From positions 496,001 to 560,000 of the forward strand of contig WGNR01000012.1 of the NCBI GenBank assembly GCA_016124445.1: 64,000 nt of DNA. The letters run 5' to 3'. Source of the stretch: a bacterium (GTDB lineage: Bacteria; Planctomycetota; Planctomycetia; Pirellulales; Pirellulaceae). The first letter of the stretch is position 1. Every line of letters begins with the position of its first letter. Both the position numbers and the translations under genes were made by a program. The notes under the pieces were generated by a model. That model was not told the origin of the DNA. It ran no database searches and was given only the letters and a program-made list of their open reading frames with translations. Shown here piece after piece: positions 25,496-35,828 of this stretch.

Positions 25496-26374
25496 CTATT
25501 TGTGGTTGTCGATGGCCCGCTTGAGTGCCGTTCCCATGTCGGCTGGGCTCTCGGCGATTTCGACACCAGCACCACGCAGAGCAGCGAATTTTTCGTCGGC
25601 CGTTCCTTTACCACCACTGATGATCGCCCCGGCATGGCCCATTCGCTTGCCAGGAGGAGCCGTACGTCCAGCGATGAAGGCCGCGACTGGCTTGGTCACA
25701 TTCTGCTTAATGTATTCGGCTGCTTCTTCTTCGGCCGTACCGCCAATTTCACCCATCATCATGATCGCTTCGGTATCGCCATCATTCTGGTACATCTCCA
25801 GCAGATCGATGAACGACGTACCAACGATCGGGTCGCCGCCCAAACCGACGCAGGTCGATTGGCCCAGACCCAGGTTCGTCAGCTGCCAGACCGCTTCGTA
25901 GGTGAGCGTACCGCTACGGCTCATCACGCCGACGGGGCCCTTCTTGTGAATGTAGCCCGGCATAATGCCGATCTTGCATTCTTCTGGCGTAATCACCCCA
26001 GGGCAGTTCGGACCGACCAGCACCGACTTGCTTTGCTTCACCTTCTGGTAAACCGGAACCATATCAAGCACCGGCACCCCTTCGGTGATCGCACAAATGA
26101 CTTCGATGCCTGCGTCGATCGCTTCCAGAATGGCATCCGCCGTGAACGGAGGCGGAACGAAAATCATTGTGGCGTTAGCACCCGTTTCTTTAACGGCTTC
26201 TTCCACCGTATCGAAGACCGGCAGGCCTTCGACCGATTGGCCCCCTTTGCCCGGCGTGACGCCGCCGACCATCTTGGTGCCATACTCTTTGCAACCCTTG
26301 GTGTGGAACTCGCCGACCTTGCCGGTGATGCCCTGACAAATGACTTTGGTGTCTTTGTTGACGAGGATGCTCAT
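25496..26374 (-). CDS. sucD: Succinate-CoA ligase, alpha subunit
   Basis: 292 aa. Catalyses, with SucC, the substrate-level phosphorylation step of the TCA cycle (succinyl-CoA + NDP/ADP + Pi to succinate + CoA + NTP/ATP). CoA-binding Rossmann domain: [20 protein letters not shown] and [10 protein letters not shown]; ligase motif [20 protein letters not shown]; phosphohistidine in [18 protein letters not shown] near residue 246. Lies 59 bp downstream of sucC on the same strand, as usual. Confidence 0.96.
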   Translation of the reverse strand: MSILVNKDTKVICQGITGKVGEFHTKGCKEYGTKMVGGVTPGKGGQSVEGLPVFDTVEEAVKETGANATMIFVPPPFTADAILEAIDAGIEVICAITEGVPVLDMVPVYQKVKQSKSVLVGPNCPGVITPEECKIGIMPGYIHKKGPVGVMSRSGTLTYEAVWQLTNLGLGQSTCVGLGGDPIVGTSFIDLLEMYQNDGDTEAIMMMGEIGGTAEEEAAEYIKQNVTKPVAAFIAGRTAPPGKRMGHAGAIISGGKGTADEKFAALRGAGVEIAESPADMGTALKRAIDNHK

Positions 26375-26433
26375 GGTTTTTGATTTTCAGTGATCAGGTT
26401 CGGTAATCAGTCAGAGAGTTCCGCGGACAGAGC

Positions 26434-27618
26434 TTAGGCAACCGTTGCCACGACTTTTTTCGCCGCGTCGGTCAGGCCATCGCCGATGATGATGTCGATG
26501 CCCGATTCGGCCAACATCTTGCGACCTTCTTCCACCTCGGTCCCTTCCAGGCGAACGACCAGCGGAACGTTGAAGTCAAGCTTTTTATAGGCTTCCAGCA
26601 AAGCACCGGCGATCGTCGTGCAACGCATGATCCCGCCGAAGATGTTCACCAGAACCGCCTTCACGTTCTTGTCATCCAGCAGAATGCTGAACGCTTCGGT
26701 GACCTGATCAACGTTGGCACCGCCGCCTACGTCGAGGAAGTTAGCCGGCTCGCCGCCATGCAGCTTGATGATGTCCATCGTGCTCATCGCCAGACCGGCA
26801 CCATTGACCAGGCATCCGATGTTGCCATCGAGCTTCACGTAGCTCAGGCCCGTGTTCTGGGCACGAACTTCAGCAGGCTCTTCTTCCGACAGGTCTCGCA
26901 GTTCGACAATGTCTTTGTGACGATACAGGGCGTTGTCGTCAAAGGTCATCTTGCAGTCCAGCGCGATCATCTCGCCGCTGCCGGTGATGACCAGCGGGTT
27001 GATTTCGGCCAAAGCACAGTCGGTGTCGACATAAACCTTGCACAGGCCCTTAACGAACTTCTCAGCACTGCGGGCGGCTGGTCCGCTGATGCCCAGCTTC
27101 TTGCACAGCTTGCGAATCTGAAAGCTCTGCGGGCCCAAAGATGGATCGAAATGTTCTTTGAAGATCTTCTCAGGCGTCTCGGCCGCCACTTCTTCGATCT
27201 CGGTTCCGCCTTCGCTCGACATCATCAGACACGGCAGCTTGGCGGCACGATCAAGCACAATACCGAGGTAAAGCTCTCGCTGAATGTCGCAGCCTTCTTC
27301 GACCAGGACCTGGTTGACCTGTTTGCCTTCGGGGCCGGTCTGGATGGTGACCAGTTCTTTGCCCAGCAGGTTCTTGGCGACAGTCGCGGCTTCTTCCGCC
27401 GATTTCACGAGCACGACCCCGCGTTGATCGGCGTTATCTTTCACCGTTCCTTTACCGCGGCCACCGGCGTGAATCTGGGCCTTCACAACGGCAATACTGC
27501 CACCCAGTTCGGTGTAGGCGGCACTCGCTTCTTCAGGCGTCTTGGCAACGATGCTGCGAGGTACGGCCACCCCGGCTTGGCGAAGAATCTCCTTCGCCTG
27601 GAACTCATGAATCTTCAT
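26434..27618 (-). CDS. sucC: Succinate-CoA ligase (ADP/GDP-forming), beta subunit
   Basis: 394 aa. ATP-grasp domain from [20 protein letters not shown] through [20 protein letters not shown]; CoA-ligase C-terminal domain with [20 protein letters not shown] and [15 protein letters not shown]. Length and motifs are those of typical bacterial SucC. First gene of sucCD. The promoter should be in the 290-bp region before 27911, on the minus strand. Confidence 0.96.
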   Translation of the reverse strand: MKIHEFQAKEILRQAGVAVPRSIVAKTPEEASAAYTELGGSIAVVKAQIHAGGRGKGTVKDNADQRGVVLVKSAEEAATVAKNLLGKELVTIQTGPEGKQVNQVLVEEGCDIQRELYLGIVLDRAAKLPCLMMSSEGGTEIEEVAAETPEKIFKEHFDPSLGPQSFQIRKLCKKLGISGPAARSAEKFVKGLCKVYVDTDCALAEINPLVITGSGEMIALDCKMTFDDNALYRHKDIVELRDLSEEEPAEVRAQNTGLSYVKLDGNIGCLVNGAGLAMSTMDIIKLHGGEPANFLDVGGGANVDQVTEAFSILLDDKNVKAVLVNIFGGIMRCTTIAGALLEAYKKLDFNVPLVVRLEGTEVEEGRKMLAESGIDIIIGDGLTDAAKKVVATVA

Positions 27619-27910
27619 CGACTTCTTCCAGAAGGAACTGGCAACGATCGAGCAGGAAAAGCCGGATTATACGACCGCGCGAAAAAGAGGGTCAACCAGA
27701 GGGAATGCGTCAAATCGTCGCACTAAACTACGGGAAGGCCCAGCCAAAGCGAGCGTAATTAGACCAACTAATACCTAAACTTCCGATTGCGGTGCTGTTT
27801 TGAAGGCGTCGGCATGAGAACTGATAATCCTCGTCAAAACCTCCCCGGATGGGCGAGAACGTAATTTCTGAGAATTGCCGGTATCTATTTCGCTTGAGGA
27901 GCAACTGTCG

Positions 27911-28420
27911 ATGGAGATCGACCTGGAAACCGCCGTTGAGCAATTCCTCGAACTTGCCCAGTCCTATCAAGAGAGCAGCCTGAAGGCGAGCGAGATATTG
28001 CAGGAAGTCGCCGCATCGTTCCGAAACGTACGCATCAGCGGTGCCGATCCCGAAAAGGATCAAGATATGCTTCTGCTCGAGTGGGGCAGAGGGGCTCAGT
28101 TCGCACTCGATCAGCCGACTGATCTGAGACAATCCGACGACGAGGACCTCGAATCCATCGAGATCCTCTACTTAGGTTTCACCAGGCAGCTCTGTGCCGG
28201 GGACGACGAAGAGTTCGATGACGCCGCGATTCAGATGCGCCTTATCTGTGTCTATCAATCCGAGAGCAGCGACGCTGAGGTCACCAGTGGCAATCTCTGG
28301 ATCTCCGATCCAAGCCGGCTGGAGTACGACCTGAAAAAGTACGCTTCGCAGCCATTCGTTGCAGAATGGATCGATCAATCCTGTACACGATCGATCGCAT
28401 TGGTTGACTGCTGCGGCTAG
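27911..28420 (+). CDS. Soluble acidic protein of unknown function
   Basis: 169 aa from ATG 27911, which is preceded by a GAGGAG-like site; an upstream in-frame start at 27875 adds an unlikely N-terminus. The protein is strongly acidic (Asp/Glu), begins MEIDLETAVEQFLELAQSYQ and has alternating beta-like segments (IEILYLGFTRQL, IQMRLICVYQ) around a DDEEFDDAA loop. No signal peptide, membrane span or known motif. It converges on the NtrC-type regulator gene with 2 bp between the stops. Confidence 0.65.
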   Translation: MEIDLETAVEQFLELAQSYQESSLKASEILQEVAASFRNVRISGADPEKDQDMLLLEWGRGAQFALDQPTDLRQSDDEDLESIEILYLGFTRQLCAGDDEEFDDAAIQMRLICVYQSESSDAEVTSGNLWISDPSRLEYDLKKYASQPFVAEWIDQSCTRSIALVDCCG

Positions 28421-28422
28421 TT

Positions 28423-29808
28423 TTAAGGCTTCGGATAGTGCCCGGCCATCTCTTCCAGGCCAAGCTTTTTCATCTTCTTGTAGAGCGTCGTGCGATTGAT
28501 GCCCAATTGGTCGGCCGTTTCATTCCGGTTCCAGCCGTTCGATTCCAGCACTTCGCGGATAATCTGCCGCTCAGGACCTTCCAAGGCTTCTTTCAGCGTT
28601 GTTCCGGTGCTGCGGCTGACAGAAACAGGAGCCCCCGAGGCTATCGATCCGGGCAGATCGTCCGGAATGATTTCTTCGTTCTTGCTTAGCAGGACGGCTC
28701 GCTCGATGACGTTCTGCAGTTCGCGAACGTTACCAGGCCAGCGATATCGCTGCAGTGCGGCGACTGCTTCAGCCGAGAAGCCTTGCACGCGGCGTCCGGT
28801 GTCTTGGCAAACTTCCAACAGGAAATGCTCGGCCAGGCGAGGAATGTCAGAAATACGTTCCCGCAGCGGCGGAAGTTCCAGGTTGATCACATTCACTCGG
28901 TAATAGAGGTCTTGGCGGAACTCACCCCGATCGACCAATTGGGCCAGATCTTCGTTGGTCGCCAGCACCACGCGCGTATCGACCGTTTCGGTTTCCGTTC
29001 CGCCAACCGGCTCGAACTGAAGTTCCTGCAGCACGCGAAGCAGTTTGACTTGCATACTCAGCGGTGCGGTCCCGATTTCGTCGAGGAAGATCGTGCCCTT
29101 ATCGGCCGCTTTGAACTTACCAGCCTTATTACCAGTTGCTCCGGTGAACGAACCGGCGACGTGCCCGAACAACTCGCTTTCCAACAAGTTTTCTGGCAGG
29201 GCACCACAAGCCACTTCGATGAAGGGTTGATCTCGGCGAATGCTGCGGCGATGAATCGCGCGGGCAAGTAAGGATTTACCAGTACCGCTTTCCCCGGTGA
29301 TCAAGACGGTCGCTCGAGTGTCTGCAACGCTGTCGACCATGTCGAAAATCTTCAACATTCTGTGGTCGTGGCCAATAATATTTTCGAGCCCGAAGCGGAG
29401 ATCGAGCTGTTGTTTTAATTGCAGATTTTCCTGCATTACCTTTCGCTGCGAGAGAGCTCGCTGGATGGCCATCTCCAGTTCTTCATCGATCAGCGGCTTG
29501 GTCAGCAGATCGAAAGCACCAGCTCGGAGAGCCTCGATTCCGGTCTCAACCGTCCCGTATCCGGTGATCATAATCACCGTCAGCCCGGGGTAGTTGGTCC
29601 GGCAATGACGCAACACATCGAAGCCGTCCTCCTCGCCTAGACGGACGTCGGCCAAGACCAAATCGTACGACTGCTGATCGAGCAGCGCGATCGCCTGGTT
29701 TAAATTGGCAGCTTGATCGACTCCATAACCGATTTCACGTAACCAACTTCCCATTGATTCCAAAACGTGACGGTCGTCGTCGACAAGCAGTAGTTGGGCT
29801 TGATTCAT
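28423..29808 (-). CDS. NtrC-family sigma-54-dependent response regulator
   Basis: 461 aa from ATG 29808. Receiver domain at 1-120 with the acidic pocket DDD at 10-12 and phosphorylation site D54 ([13 protein letters not shown]). The AAA+ domain follows: Walker A GESGTGKS, sigma-54 contact loop GSFTGA (Ser in place of the first Ala of GAFTGA, a known variant), Walker [14 protein letters not shown], and [21 protein letters not shown] Fis-type helix-turn-helix ([20 protein letters not shown]) ends the protein. It should activate sigma-54 promoters when phosphorylated. No sensor kinase gene lies beside it. Confidence 0.94.
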   Translation of the reverse strand: MNQAQLLLVDDDRHVLESMGSWLREIGYGVDQAANLNQAIALLDQQSYDLVLADVRLGEEDGFDVLRHCRTNYPGLTVIMITGYGTVETGIEALRAGAFDLLTKPLIDEELEMAIQRALSQRKVMQENLQLKQQLDLRFGLENIIGHDHRMLKIFDMVDSVADTRATVLITGESGTGKSLLARAIHRRSIRRDQPFIEVACGALPENLLESELFGHVAGSFTGATGNKAGKFKAADKGTIFLDEIGTAPLSMQVKLLRVLQELQFEPVGGTETETVDTRVVLATNEDLAQLVDRGEFRQDLYYRVNVINLELPPLRERISDIPRLAEHFLLEVCQDTGRRVQGFSAEAVAALQRYRWPGNVRELQNVIERAVLLSKNEEIIPDDLPGSIASGAPVSVSRSTGTTLKEALEGPERQIIREVLESNGWNRNETADQLGINRTTLYKKMKKLGLEEMAGHYPKP

Positions 29809-30295
29809 TGCCAGTTCTTCCACAGATACTTCGCAGGGGGTATTTCTCAATGTTGGCGGGCGTCGGGAAACAGGAACTTTGCATGTCGCAAATAATCCTC
29901 ATCCATAGGTTTATCTAGGTCACGTATTTACCCTGGTCAACACAATGAGGTATTTTGTCGACAGATCCGTTACACTTGTAAGGCCGCCATTGCGGCAAAC
30001 CGCACATTCGGTTGCGCTGCAGATTTATCCCTTAGTTAGTTGAAAAATCCTGCGGTTACCTACTCCTACGGGTGCGGAACATCGCAAAATAGGGGCACGT
30101 GGGGGTTTCCCTGACTGGAAATGGTCCCGGTGGGGGTTACCATGGCGGTAATTCAATCGATGCAAGGTCATCAAGGACAAGCAGTTAGTGAGAACTGCGA
30201 CATTTTTTACAAAATGGCGTACTCACTGTTGGGTGGAGGATACTGCTCCGATTTGGCCACTTACAAATCCCTTCCCTACTGTTTGAGAGGTTTAC
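29809..30295. other. 487-bp divergent intergenic region between two response regulator genes
   Basis: Promoters for the minus-strand NtrC-type gene and the plus-strand NarL-type gene must both be here. Visible features: an inverted repeat TGCGGCAAACCGCA at 29991-30004, and two direct GTGGGGGTT copies at 30099 and 30130. A 61-codon frame at 30121 overlaps the next gene and looks non-coding. No perfect sigma-54 or sigma-70 promoter is visible. Confidence 0.5.
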
Positions 30296-30928
30296 ATGTC
30301 CATTAACGTGTTGGTTGTCGACGACCACGAGGTCGTTCGAAGCGGCTTAGCATGTCTGTTCCGTGGAACCGATATTCAGGTCGTTGGAGAAGCAGTCAAC
30401 GGCAGCGATGCCGTGGCGAAAGCGCTGGAGCACAAACCCGACGTTGTTCTCATGGATATCCGCATGCCGGAAATGGATGGCTTGGCAGCTCTTGAGAAAC
30501 TGCAAGCCGATTCTCCCGGTACTCGCGTCGTCATGCTCAGCACCTACGAAAACCCAACCTACGTCGCACGTGGGGTTGCCTTGGGTGCCGTCGATTACGT
30601 CCTGAAGGGCTCGCCGCGCGAGATGATCATCGAAGCGATCCACAATGCTGCCAACGGTGGCAAGCAGATCGAAGGAAGCATCATGACTCGCGTGAAAGGC
30701 ACCATGGCCAAGCGTCACGATGCCAAGAACAGCGAATTCCCGCTGACCAATCGCGAAATGCAAGTGCTGCGTCACTTGGCGCTTGGCCTCAGCAATCGCG
30801 AAATCGGCCGTTCGCTCAGCATCAGCATCGAAACGGTCAAAGAACACGTGCAAAACATTCTGCGCAAGATCGATGTCACCGATCGGACTCAGGCAGCCGT
30901 CTGGGCCGTTCGCCAAGGCCTGGTCTAA
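30296..30928 (+). CDS. NarL/FixJ-family response regulator
   Basis: 210 aa. Receiver domain 1-120: acidic pair DDH at 9-11, phosphorylation site in VVLMDIRMPEMDG, signature Ser/Thr in VVMLSTYE, Lys in VLKGS. A LuxR-type helix-turn-helix at about 145-205 (LTNREMQVLRHLALGLSNRE, VKEHVQNILRKIDVTDRTQA) ends the protein. It is an orphan regulator; no histidine kinase lies in the window. Followed by an intrinsic terminator. Confidence 0.94.
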   Translation: MSINVLVVDDHEVVRSGLACLFRGTDIQVVGEAVNGSDAVAKALEHKPDVVLMDIRMPEMDGLAALEKLQADSPGTRVVMLSTYENPTYVARGVALGAVDYVLKGSPREMIIEAIHNAANGGKQIEGSIMTRVKGTMAKRHDAKNSEFPLTNREMQVLRHLALGLSNREIGRSLSISIETVKEHVQNILRKIDVTDRTQAAVWAVRQGLV

Positions 30929-30962
30929 TACCAGACGCCATTCGATTAATCGTTGGTCAAAT

Positions 30963-30994
30963 ACCCCGTCTAAATCCATTTGGACGGGGTTTTT
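30963..30994 (+). terminator. Intrinsic terminator after the NarL-type regulator
   Basis: Stem ACCCCGTC / GACGGGGT with a 12-nt loop, then TTTTT. Ends the monocistronic regulator transcript. Confidence 0.88.
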
Positions 30995-31106
30995 GTTGCG
31001 CTGATTCAAATTGCATGGCGGCAAATCTCTGGATCTCCGAAGCGGCAGCGGTTACCGTGCATGGCATGCCCGCATCTTTTCTCCGCGATGGTTCGAGGCC
31101 CCCGCC

Positions 31107-32282
31107 ATGACTTTCCGCCTGCTTCTTTCGCTCGCATTTGTCTCGCTTCTATGGAGCTCCACGCGTGCCGATGGTCCCTGGAAGCGGCACGCGATCGATA
31201 GTACCTCGCGCGGGGCGGACGGCGTTCGGCCGATGGACGTCAACCACGATGGCCGGCCTGATTTGTGCACCGGCTGGGAAGAAGGGGGTGTCATTCGCGT
31301 TTATCTGCATCCTGGCACCGACGACGTCACCAAACCTTGGCCGAAAGTCACCGTCGGCAAAGTTGCCAGCCCGGAAGATGCCGTGTTCGCCGATCTGAAC
31401 GGGGACGGAGCAATCGATGTCGTTTCGGCCTGCGAAGGGAAACAGCGTGAACTGTTCGTTCACTGGGCCCCCACATCCTCGACCGACTACCTGAACGAGA
31501 AAGCCTGGCGAACCGAGCCGCTGCCAGGTGCGCATCCGACCTTGATGTGGATGTTCTCGCTCCCTTGGCCAAGGGCCGACCACTTGGGCATCGATCTGAT
31601 TTCGGGTGCGAAAGGGAAGGGGGCTGCGATCGGCCGGCTGGTGCAGGAAGAGAATGCCCAGCGCTGGAATTGGCAGCCAATCGTCGATGCCGGTTGGATC
31701 ATGTCGCTGGAGGCGGAAGATATCAACGGCGACGGCAAAGCCGACCTGGTCTATAGCGACCGGAAGGGAAAGACGCGCGGCGTTTATTGGATCAACATGG
31801 CCAATCCCGACAAGCCTGGCCCGCCGCAACTTATCGGCGGAGAGAACCAGGAAGTGATGTTTCTCGACATCGCCGACTTCGACGCCGACGGCAAGAAGGA
31901 CGTTGCCGTGGCGGTGCGGAGCGAAGGGATTCTGATCATGCGCCGCACTTCAGACGAGCCGAAGTTTGAGGCGATCCAGATCCCGCTTCCCGCTAACACA
32001 GGCGGCGGCAAGTCGGTTCGCATTGGCGATATCGACGCAAACGGCACGCCTGACCTGGTCTTCAGCTGCGAGCACTCCGAGAAGAAGCATGGCGTCATGT
32101 GGCTCAGCCGATCCGAGAACTCTGACGAGTGGACCGCACACCAGATCAGCGGCGACAAGGACGGCATCAAGTTCGATCTCTTACAACTGATCGATCTGGA
32201 CGAAGATGGCGACTTGGACGTGCTGACCTGCGAAGAGCGGAATAACCTGGGCGTGATCTGGTACGAGAACCCGACGCGCTAA
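31107..32282 (+). CDS. Exported FG-GAP/VCBS repeat protein
   Basis: 391 aa from ATG 31107 (MTFRLLLSLAFVSLLWSSTR, a clean signal peptide); longer upstream frames are not needed. The mature protein contains several FG-GAP/VCBS beta-propeller blades with calcium-binding-like DxNxDGxxD loops: DVNHDGRPDL, DLNGDGAIDVV, DINGDGKADLV, DFDADGKKDVAV, DIDANGTPDLV and DLDEDGDLDVL. These usually form a periplasmic or extracellular 6-7-blade propeller with no enzyme activity of its own. The stop codon overlaps that of the convergent 1005-residue protein by 4 bp. Confidence 0.9.
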   Translation: MTFRLLLSLAFVSLLWSSTRADGPWKRHAIDSTSRGADGVRPMDVNHDGRPDLCTGWEEGGVIRVYLHPGTDDVTKPWPKVTVGKVASPEDAVFADLNGDGAIDVVSACEGKQRELFVHWAPTSSTDYLNEKAWRTEPLPGAHPTLMWMFSLPWPRADHLGIDLISGAKGKGAAIGRLVQEENAQRWNWQPIVDAGWIMSLEAEDINGDGKADLVYSDRKGKTRGVYWINMANPDKPGPPQLIGGENQEVMFLDIADFDADGKKDVAVAVRSEGILIMRRTSDEPKFEAIQIPLPANTGGGKSVRIGDIDANGTPDLVFSCEHSEKKHGVMWLSRSENSDEWTAHQISGDKDGIKFDLLQLIDLDEDGDLDVLTCEERNNLGVIWYENPTR

Positions 32283-35200
32283 CGAATGCCGGGAATCTTA
32301 GGCAGGTTGACGTCGTTGGGGCGAATGCCGGAGACATCGATCGACTTGCCGTCATCGATCTGGAACTTGCGCGTCTCGGGCCAGTACTGAATCTTGCCAG
32401 CGGTCAACGTCTGGCGTGTTCCGCCGATGCGCTGCTGGTGGGTCAATTGGGCATCGTTGCGGCCGTTGCCGTTGAGGGTCAACAGGTTCTTTGCCGTCGA
32501 ATAACTGATTCGATCGGCCCAGGCAGTGAACATCTTGCCTTGGACCTCGCTATTGCCTAGGGCCAGCACTTCAGACCCGCCTGCCTCGCTTGACTCGGGC
32601 ATTTGCACCACGGTCAATCGGTCGCATCGCAGCGTGACGTCATCGGGATTGAGACTGGTGGTGCTTGATGGATCGATTTCATCTTCCCAGTTTTGAACCG
32701 GACCGAAGTAAGCTCGGTCCACCTTGTGGAAGGTCGCCTCTTTGCGATGAATGTTGCCGGTCACGTGGCTCACAAAATCGACACGCAGGAAGGAGAGCTG
32801 CTTTTCTTTGGCCTTCTGCGTCGGTGCCTGTTGGCCTGGGATCTTCCCGGTCACTCCGCCCAACATTACCGTCTTGGCAACGCCAGGTCCTTGCGCCTGG
32901 ATATCGCCGGTCACTTGATCGATTGAAAGCGTCTTGCCTTCAAAGTGATCGATCGACTTCAAAATGCCATCGACCACGTTTCGATTGTAAAGTTGAACGC
33001 CGCCGGAACAATCGACTCGTCGGGCACTAAGCTCTTTGTTCGTCGAGGCGTCCGTAAAGTTGATCGGTTGGTTCAGCGTAATCACCAGCCGAGCGGTCGT
33101 CAGCTGGCTTTGCCGCCCTTTGATCTTCACCGCGCGGTCGAAGGCAACCTGGTTATGCTGGGCTTCGAGACTTCCTTGCCACTGCACGTTGAAGAACTCC
33201 GGCACGGCCAGTTTTCGGCCTTGGAAATCGCGATCCATCGGCAAAATCAACTCGCCTGGGCCTTCAGTCCAAACGCGGCCCTGGCGTTGGTTCAGTTGCA
33301 TCTGTCCGCTGAAAAGCTGGAGCCCCCGGCCAGAGATCGTCGCCGGCTGGCCGGTCACATGGATCTCGGCGTTCTCGTCCGAAGCATGCAGCAGTTGCAC
33401 CACGTTGCCACGAACCATGAACGGATCAACCATTTGCTCGGCATCTGGAATCTCGGCTAGTTGAACCTGACCGAAAATCTGAGCTGATTCGAGGTGTGAC
33501 TTCTTGCCGTCAAAGCGAACTACCAGTTGAATCACCTCGCCTGCCAGACGGAAACGCGTCGGTTTTTCCTCCGGCTGGTTGCTGGTTGCTGGCTGTTGAC
33601 CGATGGGTGCCTGACCCACTGCCGGTTGCCCTGGCGTCATAGGAAAGCGGCCTGGCTGTCCTGGCTGGGGAGATTGCGGCGGCTCGAACTCGAACCAGGT
33701 TTTGATTTCGTTCGTTCGTCCAACCAATTGCGGACTGTCGATCGATATCCGACCGATGCCATGCAGGCGGCTGGGCATCAGCTTCTGTCGCTTACCGCCC
33801 GGCGGCGTGACGTCTTGGAGGTAGACGTACAGCTGCTCTCCTTCGATCTTCCCCTTGCCATCAAGCGAAACGGTCGCGTTGCCTTCGACGGCAACGGCAT
33901 ACTCGCCGTTTTGCGGTTCGATGCGGAACTGCTTCTGCCACGAAAGCTGGCTGACTTCGTCGGGGTTTTTGTCGTTCAGATTCCCCGTGAAGTGCCCTGG
34001 TCCATCCGACCAGACACGCCCCAAATGGCTGGTGTTTTCAGCGAGTTCGTACATCAAATGTGGCGACTCGCAGCGATATTTGTCTTTCGTCAAAATCGAA
34101 TTGGGCTGGCCGACGATTTCGATCCGTTTCCTCGTCAGGTCGTAGATTAGCTGCTTCCCTTCGGCGGTGGCATTCACGCTGGTGGCATTCAGTCGGAAGG
34201 GACTTCCCACGGCAACCAGCCGCTGCATCTTCAGTTTTTCGTTCTGCCCGCTCTTTTGTTGTCCTGCTGCCGGTTCGCCATCGGCATTGTCGGCACTGGC
34301 AACCGGCGCGGCAGGTGGATCGCGCTGGAAGTAGACCTCCAGCAGATCGGCATCCAGTTGATCGTGCACGCCGGAAGCGACCAGGCGGCGTACTCGCACC
34401 TGATCTCGGAAGGTCGCGACGCGATGGTTTCCATCAAACAGAAACGGACCACGACATGATATTTCCACCGGTGCCGAGGCATACATCTTGTTCGGAGTCG
34501 ATCGCACGCCCGGCATTTCGGCTGCATCGCCAAGCAATCCTCGTCCTTCGGTCGAAAGCACAATGCGGTAGACTTCCACCAATTCCAAGACGGACAGGCT
34601 CGAGATGTTCGGGCCTTTGCGTTTGGTCTGCTTCGGTCCTTCCTCGAACTGGGCGATCAGATGCCGTCCATTGCCTTGATGCTTACCCATCAAAAACTGG
34701 ACGTCTTTCTGGGTCTCGATTCGATCAGACGCCAACTTCACCTCGGACGTGATAATGTCGAGCGGTTCGTGATGCCCGTTCAAGCTTTTGCGGGTGATTT
34801 GCACGTTGCCCAGCAGTTCGCCGCCGATCAGATCGCCAATCTTGCCAAACGCCAGATTCAATTCCGAGAACTGCAAGATCGCCGAGTCGGCATTCAACAC
34901 GATGACCGGGCGGTTCCACTTCTCAGGATCCTGATCGGTCTCGAAGGCAATGATCGTCAGCGGTTCCAACTTTAGGTAATTGTCGCCGATCTCTTTGAAG
35001 TCTTTCATCAAGAGCATCACGTTGTCGCTCTCAAGCACCTTCGTTGGACCGAGTTGCCAGGCGCGGGGCGGAAAGAACTGGGCCAGCTTCTGCTTTTGCT
35101 GCCCGAGAAAATCATCCGAATTGAACGCGCTGGCCTTGCTCACATTCTTGTCGATGACCGGTTCCATCCAGCGAACGACCGTCGCCTGATAGATGGCCGT

Positions 35201-35296
35201 GACGGCGATCATCGCGCCAAACACAACCGCAACACGCACCGATTGCCCAATGAGGGTCGGTGGTTGCCATGTGTCGGGTTGGGCCGCGGTCGTCAA
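32279..35296 (-). CDS. Large OstA/LptA-LptC-like envelope protein
   Basis: 1005 aa. Start TTG 35296, the only codon that keeps the N-terminal membrane anchor (about residues 21-41, VAVVFGAMIAVTAIYQATV). The rest is rich in short beta strands and contains repeated OstA-type segments such as GRVWSDGPGHFTGNL and GRVWTEGPGELILPM, plus a Pro/Gln-rich linker (about 555-585). LptC/LptA proteins form the periplasmic bridge that carries LPS from the inner to the outer membrane. This protein follows kdsD and kdsC with spacings of 0 and 16 bp, which supports the LPS role. At about five times the size of LptC it probably fuses or repeats jellyroll units. Confidence 0.78.
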   Translation of the reverse strand: MTTAAQPDTWQPPTLIGQSVRVAVVFGAMIAVTAIYQATVVRWMEPVIDKNVSKASAFNSDDFLGQQKQKLAQFFPPRAWQLGPTKVLESDNVMLLMKDFKEIGDNYLKLEPLTIIAFETDQDPEKWNRPVIVLNADSAILQFSELNLAFGKIGDLIGGELLGNVQITRKSLNGHHEPLDIITSEVKLASDRIETQKDVQFLMGKHQGNGRHLIAQFEEGPKQTKRKGPNISSLSVLELVEVYRIVLSTEGRGLLGDAAEMPGVRSTPNKMYASAPVEISCRGPFLFDGNHRVATFRDQVRVRRLVASGVHDQLDADLLEVYFQRDPPAAPVASADNADGEPAAGQQKSGQNEKLKMQRLVAVGSPFRLNATSVNATAEGKQLIYDLTRKRIEIVGQPNSILTKDKYRCESPHLMYELAENTSHLGRVWSDGPGHFTGNLNDKNPDEVSQLSWQKQFRIEPQNGEYAVAVEGNATVSLDGKGKIEGEQLYVYLQDVTPPGGKRQKLMPSRLHGIGRISIDSPQLVGRTNEIKTWFEFEPPQSPQPGQPGRFPMTPGQPAVGQAPIGQQPATSNQPEEKPTRFRLAGEVIQLVVRFDGKKSHLESAQIFGQVQLAEIPDAEQMVDPFMVRGNVVQLLHASDENAEIHVTGQPATISGRGLQLFSGQMQLNQRQGRVWTEGPGELILPMDRDFQGRKLAVPEFFNVQWQGSLEAQHNQVAFDRAVKIKGRQSQLTTARLVITLNQPINFTDASTNKELSARRVDCSGGVQLYNRNVVDGILKSIDHFEGKTLSIDQVTGDIQAQGPGVAKTVMLGGVTGKIPGQQAPTQKAKEKQLSFLRVDFVSHVTGNIHRKEATFHKVDRAYFGPVQNWEDEIDPSSTTSLNPDDVTLRCDRLTVVQMPESSEAGGSEVLALGNSEVQGKMFTAWADRISYSTAKNLLTLNGNGRNDAQLTHQQRIGGTRQTLTAGKIQYWPETRKFQIDDGKSIDVSGIRPNDVNLPKIPGIR

Positions 35297-35312
35297 CGCC
35301 TGGTTTCCTGGA

Positions 35313-35828
35313 TTAGAAGGTTTGAATGATGTCGTTCCAGACTTTCTTCGCTTTCAAGATGACTTCGATCACCTCGCGAATAGCACCTTTGCCGCCGGGC
35401 GTCTTGGTCACGTAGTCAGCCGCCGCTTTGACTTCATCGACGGCGTCTGCCACGGCAATCCCCAGCCCCGCCAGGCGAATCGGACCGAGATCGATCAAAT
35501 CGTCCCCGACAAACGCCAGCTGTTCAGGCTGATAATTAAATTGATCAAGCACTTCCTGGGCTACGGTTGTTTTGTCGCGAATTCCCTGCCGCACGACGTC
35601 CATGCCCAGTTCTTGAGCCCGCAATCGCACCACTTGAGAATTTCGGCCGGTGATCAAGCCGCACTTGAAACCTGCCTGTTGCCATAGCTTGAAGCCGAGT
35701 CCGTCACGAATGTGAAACTGCTTCGACTCCACGCCGTCGTTGTTCAAAATGACGCCGCCATCGGTCAAAACGCCATCAACATCGGTCAACAGCAGTTCAA
35801 TCTTCTGGCATCGCTGGTCGAGATTCAT
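35313..35828 (-). CDS. kdsC: 3-deoxy-D-manno-octulosonate 8-phosphate phosphatase, KdsC
   Basis: 171 aa HAD-superfamily hydrolase that releases phosphate from Kdo-8-phosphate. Motif I is LLTDVDGVLTDGG with the nucleophilic Asp and acid Asp; motif II GLITGRNSQVV; motif III/IV VAFVGDDLIDLGPI-type (AFVGDDLIDLG). It lacks a cap domain, as KdsC does. It directly abuts kdsD (stop and start codons adjacent at 35828/35829) and precedes the OstA/LptC-like gene. Together they make a Kdo-LPS supply operon. Confidence 0.94.
   Translation of the reverse strand: MNLDQRCQKIELLLTDVDGVLTDGGVILNNDGVESKQFHIRDGLGFKLWQQAGFKCGLITGRNSQVVRLRAQELGMDVVRQGIRDKTTVAQEVLDQFNYQPEQLAFVGDDLIDLGPIRLAGLGIAVADAVDEVKAAADYVTKTPGGKGAIREVIEVILKAKKVWNDIIQTF

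Noticed and set aside
27728..28132. 134-codon minus-strand frame overlapping the gene at 27911
   Set aside because: The plus-strand frame has the better start, ribosome-binding site and composition; the minus frame is its shadow.
30060..30140. Possible sigma-54 promoter (GGGCACGTGGGG)
   Set aside because: The GG and GC elements are not at the required spacing, and a TTGC-type -12 box is missing.
30121..30306. 61-codon plus-strand frame upstream of the NarL-type regulator
   Set aside because: It overlaps the regulator start by 11 bp, has no clear ribosome-binding site and no protein character.
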